Below, one piece after another: positions 7,751-19,549 of a stretch of 64,000 bases of DNA; within the stretch, counting starts at the first letter, position 1; each line of letters starts with the position of its first letter. Source of the stretch: Mesorhizobium sp. C432A (lineage in GTDB: Bacteria > Pseudomonadota > Alphaproteobacteria > Rhizobiales > Rhizobiaceae); contig NZ_CP100470.1 in the NCBI RefSeq assembly GCF_030323145.1, positions 2,769,001 to 2,833,000 of the forward strand, read 5' to 3'. The translations under genes and the position numbers were made by a program. The notes below the pieces were generated by a model. That model saw nothing but the letters and a program-made list of their open reading frames with translations. It was not told the origin of the DNA and made no database searches.

Positions 7751-8866
7751 ATGCTATTGGACTCGGCGCGATCACTGCTGAACTTGGGTTTTGTAATGTC
7801 GGATTCCTCCCAAATTGTTAAGCCCGGACCACCCCCGCGAAGACGAAGGACTTTCAATTATTGGGAGCCTATTTTTGATCCGGATGAAGACAAACCCTAT
7901 CCGGAAATCCCTTGGAATTTTGAACATAGTTTGGCCCCCGCGCACGGTACCTTCACATCCGGCGGCCTAGATGATGCTATCAGCAGGGGCAGTAAATCGA
8001 GATTTGATAAAATAAATTTCATAAAGTGCGATTTTTTCGGCCTATTTGATTTAACTCTTCGCGAGATAGTTTTCAACGAGTGTAGATTTGAATTCTGCGA
8101 TTTTGGACTTAGTACGTGGAAGCGGGCAAAATTCAGCAAATGTGTATTTATATCAAGCTCTATCAGCCAATCAAAGTGGATTGACTGCGATTTCCGGTCC
8201 TGTACTTGGGACAAAATTGGAATTTCGGGAAATGAAACAGAGATTAACGCTACAACTATCTCCAATCCTGGTGATTTTATACACTCAGCATATACAAATA
8301 CAGACGAAGAAGTACTTAAGGCAAAAAAGATCGACCCACTATATCAACGAATGAGGCTGGAAGGAACGAAGGCTACGGTTGCAAGAAAATTGTCTCGTAT
8401 GTTTTTGGACATTGGTGAAGAGCGTGCATATTACGATGCAGTTAAGACTTCCTCCAATCAATCATCCAAAGCGCGGATCTTTGAATCACGTTACGACCTC
8501 GTAAATGGAAATTTTCTTGTAAAAATCGTCGCGTTTCCACGACTCGTTTTGAATGTTGCTGAGTGGATGATTCTGAACGCGGCAGGTTCGGTGAACGCAT
8601 GGGGTCGCAGTGTCGTTCGCCCGTCCTTAATTGGAGCGGCGATAGTCGCCTTCTTCACGATCGCTTATGCGCCGACTGCCAAGGATTGGTTGAACGCGTT
8701 CATAAAAGCGGTGGAGATTACGCTTTTGGTAGGGTACACGAACCACTCACCTGCGAGCCTATCTACAGGAGCCCACTTCCTTGTGCTCGCGAATATGATA
8801 GCTGGCCTTTTTTGGTACGTCGTGTTCATACCAACTCTCATAAATCGTGTTAGCCGTGTCCGGTAG
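7751..8866 (+). CDS. pentapeptide-repeat protein with C-terminal ion-channel-like domain
   Basis: This 371-residue protein has three parts. Residues 84-155 form pentapeptide-like repeats (FDKINFIKCDFFG, IVFNECRFEFCDF, AKFSKCVF, WIDCDF), which fold as a right-handed quadrilateral helix. Residues about 190-255 form a charged linker. Residues 285-371 show a two-helix channel pattern: a hydrophobic helix (291-307), an amphipathic re-entrant helix (312-326), LLVGYTN where K+ channels have TxGYG, and a second helix (342-363). Base composition is visibly lower in GC than the flanks, which suggests transfer. AGAGG eight bases upstream supports ATG 7751; ATG 7796 is an alternative. The nucleotidyltransferase gene follows after 33 bp. 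Confidence 0.8.
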   Translation: MLLDSARSLLNLGFVMSDSSQIVKPGPPPRRRRTFNYWEPIFDPDEDKPYPEIPWNFEHSLAPAHGTFTSGGLDDAISRGSKSRFDKINFIKCDFFGLFDLTLREIVFNECRFEFCDFGLSTWKRAKFSKCVFISSSISQSKWIDCDFRSCTWDKIGISGNETEINATTISNPGDFIHSAYTNTDEEVLKAKKIDPLYQRMRLEGTKATVARKLSRMFLDIGEERAYYDAVKTSSNQSSKARIFESRYDLVNGNFLVKIVAFPRLVLNVAEWMILNAAGSVNAWGRSVVRPSLIGAAIVAFFTIAYAPTAKDWLNAFIKAVEITLLVGYTNHSPASLSTGAHFLVLANMIAGLFWYVVFIPTLINRVSRVR

Positions 8867-8899
8867 GATCCCTTCTCGACCAACCATAAGGTTTGTTAG

Positions 8900-9610
8900 G
8901 TGCTTCTTTCCCTCGTTCTTTTTGGAAGCCGGGCTCGCGGAGACCACAGGCTATCTTCCGATGTCGATTTGCTCGGTGTAGTTGACGGCGGCACGATCAA
9001 GGATGAGATATCTAGCCGCGGCGCTAGCTTTTATCGTTATCCAATTGGCTCTCTTCAAAAAAAAGCCGAAGGCGGTGACCTTTTTCTACTGCATCTCACT
9101 ACTGAAGGAAGAGTGCTACACGATACGGCAGGAATATTTCTGGATGTCTGCCAAAGATTCCGATTTCGAGATAGCTATCACGCCGAAATCCGAGAGGCCT
9201 CAGCGATAGTGTGGTTTTTGGCGTATCGCCCAAAGCTTCTCGAAGTTCGGCTACTAAGAAAGCGACTCGTTTGGGCGTTTAGAACTATTTTAATTGCTAG
9301 ATCAGCAGAACAGAGTGTCCCTAATTTCTCGTCTGCGGCGCTGGCCAAATTCTCTAGTATGCCTGAGCTTAAGTTGGTAATCGACAAACGTTTCGTACTG
9401 CCTTCTGAAGCTCTTTGTAAAGTCGCCAAAAAAATCGTATCGGAATTCGGCCTTTCACGAGATGAACTCGTTTGGCCAAGCGATATCGAGGCTCAGCGGG
9501 ACTTTCTTTCAAAACTTGGCGGTGTAGCGAAGGGAACTGTTGAGCGATCCCAACGGGGTCGCAAAGACAAGGAGCTACTTCAGTATGCCACTGGGCACCC
9601 CTACCTCTGA
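8900..9610 (+). CDS. minimal nucleotidyltransferase (MNT-like) domain protein
   Basis: The 236-residue product begins with a polymerase-beta-type nucleotidyltransferase motif, LFGSRARGDHRLSSDVDLL (GS at 9-10, aspartates 21 and 23), followed by FLLHLTTEGRVLHD. The rest is helical with no recognised domain, though a HEPN-like partner region cannot be excluded. The start is a GTG directly after an in-frame TAG (8897-8899), with AAGG eight bases upstream; only eight residues precede the GS motif, fewer than usual. It shares the low-GC composition of the upstream gene and converges with carB. The acceptor molecule is unknown. Confidence 0.75.
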   Translation: MLLSLVLFGSRARGDHRLSSDVDLLGVVDGGTIKDEISSRGASFYRYPIGSLQKKAEGGDLFLLHLTTEGRVLHDTAGIFLDVCQRFRFRDSYHAEIREASAIVWFLAYRPKLLEVRLLRKRLVWAFRTILIARSAEQSVPNFSSAALAKFSSMPELKLVIDKRFVLPSEALCKVAKKIVSEFGLSRDELVWPSDIEAQRDFLSKLGGVAKGTVERSQRGRKDKELLQYATGHPYL

Positions 9611-9649
9611 GGCGATACGCATTCAGGGATGCTGGAGGAGGCAGGTCGC

Positions 9650-13153
<3,504 letters not shown>

Positions 13154-13295
13154 CGTTGTGAGTTCCGTTCGGCGAGCGGCTTGCACGAAAAACCGGGACG
13201 GGAAGACCCGGCCGGTTGTGCTTGCGATTCTGGTATCAGGCTAGGAGGGCCTTATAGGGAAGAGTTTTGGGAGATGTAACCCCGAAAATGAGGCC

Positions 13296-13399
13296 AGGCA
13301 GTAGGGATTAGGCAGTAGGGATCAGGCAGCAGGGATTAGGCAGTGGGGATTAGGCAGGAGCGAGGTTAAGGCGCCTATTGCCCATTCCCTACTGCCTGA
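13296..13399. repeat. 14-bp tandem repeat with a distal inverted copy
   Basis: Four consecutive 14-bp units of AGGCAGTAGGGATT (13296-13351, with one or two substitutions each) and a partial fifth (AGGCAGGA) stand between carB and the SH3-like gene. After 25 bp an inverted copy, ATTCCCTACTGCCTGA (13384-13399), could pair with any unit to form a stem. The region may be a slipped-strand array or a structured transcript end; no function is assigned. Confidence 0.75.
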
Positions 13400-13402
13400 C
13401 AC

Positions 13403-14404
13403 CTAACCCCCCAGCGCGAGCTGATCCGTAATCTCAAACCGCTCGGATACCCCGACGCGGATCATGTTGAGGCTGCCTTCCCTTGTGAAGCGGAAGTCCT
13501 TGCCCAAATCCGAGCCGGCCGGCATGCCGGCATTGAAGGAGATGACGCGCGTGCCGCCATCGGGCCAGGTCACGGTGATGTCTGCCTTGCCGGCGCCATT
13601 GTGGACGATGTTGACGGCGCAGCGGGTCATCGGCTGGCCGACATAACGGGCGCAGGGGATATCGGCGGCGGCGCCGAGGGCGGGCGGGGGTTCCAGCCGT
13701 GCATCGGTTTGCGTAGCGGTCGCAGCTTTGGCCTGGTCCGGCCGTGGCGTCGGGGATGGTACCCCCGGCGCGGACGTCGCATCTGGTGCGACTTCCGCAT
13801 TCGCGGCGGAATCCTGTACCGGCTTCCCTGTGGTCTCCGTCGCCGGAGCCTCCGTGGCAGCGATCTCGCCCGTCGTCGGGCTTTCATTGGCTGCGAAGGC
13901 GAGGCCATAAGCATCCTGCATGGCGGTCCTGCCGATCTCGGCGGCGGATTTCGGTGCGCCTGGATCCGTGCCGCCAAGGCGCTCCGTCAGGTCGAGTGGG
14001 GCCGGCTCGGGTGCAGCCGGGGTGGGTGGAGCCTGAGTGGGTACAGGCGGAGCGGCAGAGGCGGCGGGTGCAGTCGTCCGGGGTGTTGCGGCCACGTCGG
14101 CCGGCTGCGTCGACATGTCGGGCGCGAGCGCGGGGCCGCCGGCTTCAGCGCTGGCGGTCACCTGGGGCGGCGCGGCGTCTACTTCGACCACGGTCGGATT
14201 GTCGGGGATAAGATAGCGCGCGGGCGCCCAGCCTTTGACCAGTGGATTGTCAATCTCCTCGACCTTGCACCAGCGGTGGCCGTCCACTTCGTTGCAGCCG
14301 AAATTCCTGACGCTCGAGCCGATCGGCAGACGCGCCTGGGTTCTGCCGACCGGCGACGGCGTGGCCCGGATGTTGAGGAGATCGCCTGGGCCGAGCTCGG
14401 TCAC
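13403..14404 (-). CDS. SH3-domain protein, N-terminus uncertain
   Basis: The 333-residue frame starts at a GTG (14404). Residues about 1-70 form a bacterial SH3-like domain (GDLLNIRATPSPVGRTQARLP, then GHRWCKVE). A proline/alanine/threonine-rich linker follows, and a C-terminal domain includes CARYVGQPMTRC and ITVTWPDGGTRVISF. The in-frame codons just upstream read CRANAEDAPADIVSI, which looks like the end of a signal peptide and mature start, but a TGA precedes it. A signal-like segment is in another frame at about 14440-14561, so a frameshift is likely. A periplasmic protein is inferred. Confidence 0.7.
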   Translation of the reverse strand: MTELGPGDLLNIRATPSPVGRTQARLPIGSSVRNFGCNEVDGHRWCKVEEIDNPLVKGWAPARYLIPDNPTVVEVDAAPPQVTASAEAGGPALAPDMSTQPADVAATPRTTAPAASAAPPVPTQAPPTPAAPEPAPLDLTERLGGTDPGAPKSAAEIGRTAMQDAYGLAFAANESPTTGEIAATEAPATETTGKPVQDSAANAEVAPDATSAPGVPSPTPRPDQAKAATATQTDARLEPPPALGAAADIPCARYVGQPMTRCAVNIVHNGAGKADITVTWPDGGTRVISFNAGMPAGSDLGKDFRFTREGSLNMIRVGVSERFEITDQLALGG

Positions 14405-14704
14405 TATGGAAACGATGTCGGCAGGCGCGTCCTCGGCATTGGCTCGGCAAGCTCACCAACAACGGGCCCACCACCAACGGACCCGCCAACAACCGGGCTG
14501 CCCGCAGGAGCGGAGCGCCAGTCAGTCGATGCAAAATGGTTCGGATTGTGCGCCTCATCATTTGGCCGTGCGCCGATTACCCTTGCGGCAGCAGTCCTGC
14601 CGTATGCCAAGGCGGTTTTATAAGGGACGATACGCGGCCATGTAAGTCTGAAAATGCGTCCGATGTTTGGTGCCGCGAGGCGGAAGCAGGGCGCAGCCGT
14701 GCGG

Positions 14705-15481
14705 TCAAGCGGAGCCTTGCCAAGAGGGTTTGGGCATGAAGCCGGTCCTCAGCGCATGCGCCCATTCCGGTCGGCCCGCCTGTGCGGCCTGTCTCGCCGC
14801 CGCTTCGTGGTCGTAGTCGACGGCGATGGTCTCGAAACGGTCTGGACCATCGCCATCCAAGGTGAGGATGCCGTAGCGCGCATGCGGGCTGCCTTGCTCC
14901 GAAACATGCGCCGGGGGCGTGTCATCTTCATAGGCGGGGGCGCCGACGCTGCCGGGATTGAAGAGCAAGGGGCCGCCGGGGATACGGACCAGTTCCGCGC
15001 GGTGGCTGTGGCCGCACAGCACGATGCGGCAGGCCGGGTCCAGCGCCTGCAACCGCCGCTGAATAGCGGCAAGCGGCGCGCGCACCAGTTGGCCATCGAC
15101 GATCGCGTCGAGCAGGTATTTCTCGTCATGGTCGGGCCGCGCATGGAAAGCGACCACGCCGGGAACAATCTCCAGCGTGAAAGGCAGGGCGAACAGCGCC
15201 TCGCGCTGCGTCTCCGTCAGCCGCTCCTGGGCGTACCGGTCAGAAGCCCACATCGTATCGTCGGCCGGATCGACGGCGACGCGGCGGTCATGGTTGCCGC
15301 GCACAGTCGGCAGGTCGAGCGCTTCGAGCCGCTCGAACGTCTCGCGCGGCCAAAGCGGACCGGAGACGCAGTCGCCCAGGTTGACGGTTAGATCGGCGCC
15401 GCCGCGCCGCGCCAGATCGGCGAGCACGGCATCCAGCGCCAGCACATTGCCATGGATGTCGGCGAGAACGGCAATGCGCAT
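14705..15481 (-). CDS. metallophosphoesterase family protein
   Basis: The 258-residue protein has the calcineurin-like phosphoesterase motifs in order: DIHGN (8-12), GDCVSG, GNHDR, then H(x)n and GHSHRAEL. These residues bind two metal ions. The group covers nucleases and phosphodiesterases, including YfcE-type and DNA-repair enzymes; the substrate is not known. It is cytosolic by lack of a signal peptide, and is divergent from the deaminase gene, with about 180 bp between the two starts. Confidence 0.88.
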   Translation of the reverse strand: MRIAVLADIHGNVLALDAVLADLARRGGADLTVNLGDCVSGPLWPRETFERLEALDLPTVRGNHDRRVAVDPADDTMWASDRYAQERLTETQREALFALPFTLEIVPGVVAFHARPDHDEKYLLDAIVDGQLVRAPLAAIQRRLQALDPACRIVLCGHSHRAELVRIPGGPLLFNPGSVGAPAYEDDTPPAHVSEQGSPHARYGILTLDGDGPDRFETIAVDYDHEAAARQAAQAGRPEWAHALRTGFMPKPSWQGSA

Positions 15482-15658
15482 GCGGCGGGCTCCTTGGTGC
15501 AGCCCCGTTGGAGGCTTGCGGCCCGTCTTCCTATCAAGGCGCTGCCTTCATTATCAAGCCTTTGAGATCGTTCGAGACAGCCGGAGTTGGCTATCGCGGA
15601 AGCACTCCCCCTGCTAGCGTCCACGCCGTTCCGAAGTTCATCCGGGGGAGGACAGGCG

Positions 15659-16129
15659 ATGACCCGCGACCAGATGGTTGCCCACCTCCGCGCCGCCAAT
15701 GACGTCGCGCGCGAGACTGCCGCGCATGGGCACCATCCTTTCGGCTGCGTGCTCGTCGGCCCCGACGATCGCATCCTGATGCGGCAAGGCAACATCAACA
15801 CCGTGCGCCACGCCGAGACCGAGCTCTCCCGGCGTGCCGCCGACACCTATCCGCCGGATTTCCTCTGGTCCTGCACGCTGGTCACAACCGGCGAGCCCTG
15901 TGCGATGTGCACGGGAACGCTGTACTGGGCGAATATCGGCCGGCTGGTCTACGGCTTCGAGGAAACCAAGCTTCTCGCGCTGACTGGCAACCACGCCGAG
16001 AATCCGACGATGAACCTCTCGTCGCGCACAGTCCTCGGCTCCGGGCAGAAGCCGGTCGAGGTCCACGGACCCTTCCCCGAGATGGACGAAGAGCTCCTCG
16101 CCCCGCATATCGGTTTTTGGCAGCGCTAG
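15659..16129 (+). CDS. nucleoside/tRNA-adenosine deaminase-like protein
   Basis: The 156-residue product is a member of the cytidine/deoxycytidylate deaminase fold: HAE at 51-53 and PCAMC around 80-84 provide one His and two Cys zinc ligands and the catalytic glutamate. The pattern matches guanine deaminase or TadA-like nucleoside deaminases, and the exact substrate is not determined. AGGACAGGCG lies just before the ATG 15659; the frame from 15587 is longer but without support. Confidence 0.85.
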   Translation: MTRDQMVAHLRAANDVARETAAHGHHPFGCVLVGPDDRILMRQGNINTVRHAETELSRRAADTYPPDFLWSCTLVTTGEPCAMCTGTLYWANIGRLVYGFEETKLLALTGNHAENPTMNLSSRTVLGSGQKPVEVHGPFPEMDEELLAPHIGFWQR

Positions 16130-16149
16130 GACCTTGACTTCTAAACCGG

Positions 16150-16506
16150 TTAGGCCGGCATTTCGATGTCGTGGCCACCGACGATGGGCAGAGCCGGATC
16201 ATCTCCGGCCGCCGCAATCACGCTGTCGAGCAGGCCGGGGAAGCGGGCGTCGAGGTCGGCGCGGCGCAGCGTGATCATCCGGTTGGTGCCGGCCACTTCC
16301 GCGCGGGTGACGCCGGCCTCACGCAGTTTGGCCAGGTGATAGCTGAGATTGGTCTTGGAGCCGAGGTCGAGGAACCGGCTGCAGTTCAGCGGCACGCCTT
16401 CCTTGCTGGCGAGATAGCGCACGATGGCGAGTCGGGTCGGGTCGCCAAGCACGCCGAGCACAACCGGCAGGCTGATCTGGTCTGTATTGGGGTGCGGCAA
16501 AGTCAT
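16150..16506 (-). CDS. ArsR-type winged-helix transcriptional regulator
   Basis: The 118-residue protein shows the ArsR-like order: VLGVLGDPTRLAIVRYLAS, then an LNCSRFLDLGSKTNLSYHLAKLREAGVT recognition region and a C-terminal wing. It lacks the metal-binding CxC of SmtB/ArsR, so the ligand is unknown. It is divergent from the MFS gene at 16706, and the intergenic region carries GTTCAA-N6-TTGAAC, a likely operator for both. It probably represses the transporter. Confidence 0.85.
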   Translation of the reverse strand: MTLPHPNTDQISLPVVLGVLGDPTRLAIVRYLASKEGVPLNCSRFLDLGSKTNLSYHLAKLREAGVTRAEVAGTNRMITLRRADLDARFPGLLDSVIAAAGDDPALPIVGGHDIEMPA

Positions 16507-16645
16507 GGCCCGAAACTAAGCACAGTCGGTGGCGATTTCAACGCGTCCATGTTTCGCGGGCATGCACAGTCCGCTTCGCGATTGGCCCAATGGCTGTCCT
16601 GACACAGGGCTGTCAGCAGGCTTCAGCTATTTTCGTCTGGCTTCA

Positions 16646-16691
16646 TTGACATCACGCTCTGTTATGTCCAATTGTTCAATAAGTTTTGAAC
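16646..16691 (+). promoter_or_regulatory. promoter region and 18-bp inverted repeat upstream of MFS gene
   Basis: TTGACA (16646-16651) is a candidate -35 reading towards the MFS gene. A perfect inverted repeat GTTCAA-N6-TTGAAC occupies 16674-16691, 14 bp before the MFS ATG. Its position downstream of the -35 fits a repressor site for the divergent ArsR-type regulator. A matching -10 is not obvious. Confidence 0.55.
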
Positions 16692-16705
16692 TAAGGACAC
16701 GCCCT

Positions 16706-17884
16706 ATGGACAAGCGCCTCTTCTGGCTTGCGCTCGGATCGTTCACGATCTCGACCGAAGGCTTCGTCATCTCCAGCCTGCTGCCTGACATCGCCACCGA
16801 CGCCCGCATTTCCATTCCGCTCGCCGGCACGCTGATCACCGCCTTCGCGCTGGCTTACGCCATCGGCACGCCGATCCTGGCAACGCTGACCGGCGAATGG
16901 GACCGGCGCCGCGTCATCTTGTGGACGCTGGCGTTCTTCGTCATCGGCAATGTGGTGGCGGCGCTGAGCTCGTCCTTCGAGCTGCTGCTCATTGCCCGCA
17001 TCATCATGGCGCTGTCGTCAGGCCTGTTTGCCGCGACCGCTCAAGGCACGGCGGTGGCGCTGGTCGATGACCACCACCGGGCGCGGGCCATTGCAGTCGT
17101 CGTCGGCGGAACCACGGTGGCGGTTGCGCTGGGTGCACCGCTCGGCGCGCTGGTTGCCACGATAGCCGGCTGGCGCGGGACCTTCTTTGCCATTGCCGGG
17201 CTCGGCGCGCTGGTCGGCGCCATCCTGTGGTACCGGCTGCCGCGCGGAATTGTCGGCACCAAGCTGCCGCTCAGGCGGCGGCTGGCTGCGGCGCTGCGCC
17301 CCGGCGTCATGCCGATCCTGCTGACCACCGCTCTTGCCCTGATCGGCGCCTTCTCGGTGTTTTCCTATATCGCGCCGCTGGCCATCCAGAGCGGCGGCCT
17401 CAGCCCGATTGCGCTGCCCGGCATGCTGCTCGCCTTCGGTGTCGGCGCCGTCATCGGCAACATAGCCGGCGGCCAGGCGGCCGACCGTTTTGGTGCGACG
17501 CGCACCGTCGGCTGGTCTCTGGCGCTGAGCGCCGTCATGCTGGTGATGCTCTCGGTCATCCCGACCTTCCTGCCGCAGCATCTCGCCGGGCCGGCATTGA
17601 TGGCCATGATGGTGCCGTGGGGCATGGTCGGCTGGGCATTTCCGCCGGCGCAGGCCAGCCGCATCATCAAGCTGGCGCCCGACGCCGCCCCGATCGTGCT
17701 GTCGCTCAACGCTTCGGCCCTCTATCTCGGCGTGGCGCTGGGTGCTGTGGTCGGCGGCGCCGTGCTGCGCTACGGCGTGCCGGCCGATCTCGGCCTGGTC
17801 GCCGCCATCTTCCCGCTGATCGGGCTTGGGGTGGTGCTGGCCGGCCGCTGGGCGGCCCGGCCGGTCGCCATGCCGGCCGAATAG
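16706..17884 (+). CDS. MFS transporter (DHA1 type, drug/sugar efflux)
   Basis: The 392-residue protein has twelve hydrophobic helices and MFS motifs: TAFALAYAIGTPIL, WDRRRVI near the first cytosolic loop (in place of GxLaDrxGrk), and LGAPLGALVATIAGWRGTFFA, the antiporter-type motif in helix 5. It belongs to the DHA1/Bcr-AraJ kind of proton-coupled exporter in the inner membrane; the substrate is unknown. The start MDKRLFWLAL is chosen because the sequence upstream is not hydrophobic and carries the operator. Confidence 0.88.
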   Translation: MDKRLFWLALGSFTISTEGFVISSLLPDIATDARISIPLAGTLITAFALAYAIGTPILATLTGEWDRRRVILWTLAFFVIGNVVAALSSSFELLLIARIIMALSSGLFAATAQGTAVALVDDHHRARAIAVVVGGTTVAVALGAPLGALVATIAGWRGTFFAIAGLGALVGAILWYRLPRGIVGTKLPLRRRLAAALRPGVMPILLTTALALIGAFSVFSYIAPLAIQSGGLSPIALPGMLLAFGVGAVIGNIAGGQAADRFGATRTVGWSLALSAVMLVMLSVIPTFLPQHLAGPALMAMMVPWGMVGWAFPPAQASRIIKLAPDAAPIVLSLNASALYLGVALGAVVGGAVLRYGVPADLGLVAAIFPLIGLGVVLAGRWAARPVAMPAE

Positions 17885-17913
17885 ATCTTTGCAAAGGACC
17901 GGCGGCCGCTCTT

Positions 17914-18378
17914 TCAGCTTGAAGGGGCGGCTGCGGGCACGTCGTAGTCCAGCGCCGCGACTTCATCCAGCATAGCGCGCAGATCTGCCGCTCGCTGCTG
18001 GCCGACCAGCGCCTCGAAGCGCTGCTGGGCAATGGTCCACAATTTCGTCGTCTCCTCGAGCTTGGCCAGGCCTTGGTCGGTCAGCCGCACCCGCTTGACG
18101 CGGCGATCGTCCTTGTCAGCGAAGGTGTCGACATAGCCGTCGCGGATCAGCGGCTTCAGCGTGTGGCCGAGCGCCGAGAGATCCATGACCATCGCTTCGG
18201 CTATCGTGCCCATCGCCGGCTCGTTGCTGACATGGATCTGGTAGAGCAGGCCGTACTGCGTGCCCTTCAGACCCGAAGGCGAGATTACATCGTCATAGAA
18301 GCGGCCGAGCTTGCGCGCGGCGCGCCGCAGCGTGGCGTTGTTGCAAAGGCTGAATCCCGGCAGCGCGGTCTTGCTCAT
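17914..18378 (-). CDS. MarR-family transcriptional regulator
   Basis: The 154-residue protein begins MSKTALPGF and has the MarR winged helix: QYGLLYQIHVSNEPAMGTIAEAMVMDLSALGHTLKPLIRDGYVDTFADKDDRRVKRVRLTDQG, where DxRxxxxxLT is the wing signature. The start at 18378 follows AAGGAGTCGTG. The longer frame to 19068 is a shadow of the SDR gene. It is divergent from the SDR, whose promoter region has two copies of GTGGTATATGCC, its probable binding sites. Confidence 0.9.
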   Translation of the reverse strand: MSKTALPGFSLCNNATLRRAARKLGRFYDDVISPSGLKGTQYGLLYQIHVSNEPAMGTIAEAMVMDLSALGHTLKPLIRDGYVDTFADKDDRRVKRVRLTDQGLAKLEETTKLWTIAQQRFEALVGQQRAADLRAMLDEVAALDYDVPAAAPSS

Positions 18379-18439
18379 CACGACTCCTTGCCGGCAAACC
18401 GCTGCCGGCCTGTCGCAGAAATAGTTTCTGCCGCCTCCG

Positions 18440-18487
18440 TTGACAAGATGGTGGTATATGCCTACTTCCCGGAAAGTGGTATATGCC
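18440..18487 (+). promoter_or_regulatory. SDR promoter with MarR-type direct repeats
   Basis: GTGGTATATGCC occurs at 18451-18462 and 18476-18487 (25 bp apart, start to start). The second copy extends to AGTGGTATATGCCACT, a near-palindrome. TTGACA at 18440-18445 with TACTTC 17 bp on (18463-18468) is a possible promoter reading to the SDR gene, with the first copy in its spacer. Confidence 0.55.
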
Positions 18488-18558
18488 ACTAATTGGAGAT
18501 CAGGGCGGGACGAGGGTTCATCGACCTGTCTCGCCGGGCAGAAAAAAGGAACAGGACA

Positions 18559-19353
18559 ATGAGTGGACAGGACAACAAGGGTACCGCAGTCGTCACCGGC
18601 GCATCGGCCGGCATCGGCGCGGTCTATGCCGACCGGCTGGCCGGGCAGGGCTACGATCTGGTGCTGGTGGCGCGGCGCGCCGACCGGCTGGAGGAACTGG
18701 CTGAAAAGCTGCGATATGCCTACAAGCGCAAGGTCAGCGTGATTGCCGCCGACCTCGCCGACGACAATGATGTGCGCCGCGTCGAGCAAGCGATCGCAGC
18801 CGACGATAGCGTCACGCTGCTGGTCAACAATGCCGGTATGGGCGGCCAGCAGGTGGTGGCAACGGCCGACGCCGACGAGGCCGAGCGCATGATCAAGGTC
18901 AACGTCATCGCCTTGACCCGCCTGACCCGCGCCGTTCTGCCGGGGCTTCTTGCGCGCAACCGCGGCGCCATCGTCAACATCGCCTCTGTGCTCGCCTATG
19001 ATACCTCGTTCGGCGGCATCTACAGCGGCACCAAGGCCTATGTCGTCAACTTCACCGAGGCCCTGCACCGCGAAGCCGCCGGCACCAATGTGAAGGTGCA
19101 GGCGGTGCTGCCGGGCGCGACCCGCACCGATTTCTGGGAGCTCGCCGGTGGCGACATCGACAATTTGCCGAAGGAGATCATCATGACCGCCGACGATATG
19201 GTCGATGCCGCGCTTGTGGGCCTATCCAGGGGCGAAGCCGTCACCGTGCCGGCACTGGCCGATGCGGGGAAGCTCGACACGTTCCTCGGCGCCCGGCAGG
19301 CCTTCTATGGCAGCCTGCACGCCGACAAGCCCGCGGCCCGCTACGCGGCCTGA
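18559..19353 (+). CDS. short-chain dehydrogenase/reductase
   Basis: The 264-residue protein is a classical SDR: the cofactor motif TGASAGIG (15-22 by eye), NNAG, a catalytic serine in NIASVLAYDTSFG and YSGTK carrying Tyr and Lys. It probably reduces or oxidises a small carbonyl/alcohol using NAD(P)H; the substrate is unknown. ATG 18559 follows AAAAAAGGAACAGGACA. It is divergent from the MarR gene, which probably represses it. Confidence 0.9.
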   Translation: MSGQDNKGTAVVTGASAGIGAVYADRLAGQGYDLVLVARRADRLEELAEKLRYAYKRKVSVIAADLADDNDVRRVEQAIAADDSVTLLVNNAGMGGQQVVATADADEAERMIKVNVIALTRLTRAVLPGLLARNRGAIVNIASVLAYDTSFGGIYSGTKAYVVNFTEALHREAAGTNVKVQAVLPGATRTDFWELAGGDIDNLPKEIIMTADDMVDAALVGLSRGEAVTVPALADAGKLDTFLGARQAFYGSLHADKPAARYAA

Positions 19354-19549
19354 GAGTAGCTGGTTCGCTTCGCGAACCAGGACCCCCACCCCGACCCGCT
19401 ATGCGGGTCGACTTACCGGGGCGAGCCACGGGTCTCGCCTGTCCTTCGGACCCCACAAGGGGGAGGGTAGAAGGCGCGCTCTCTTACCTTCCCCTTGCGG
19501 GGAGGTCGGACTGCAGGTCCGGGTGCGGTACTGGCGCCGACCTCTGCGT

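Noticed and set aside
13296..13359. CRISPR array
   Set aside because: Units are 14 bp, directly abutting, with no unique spacers and no cas genes.
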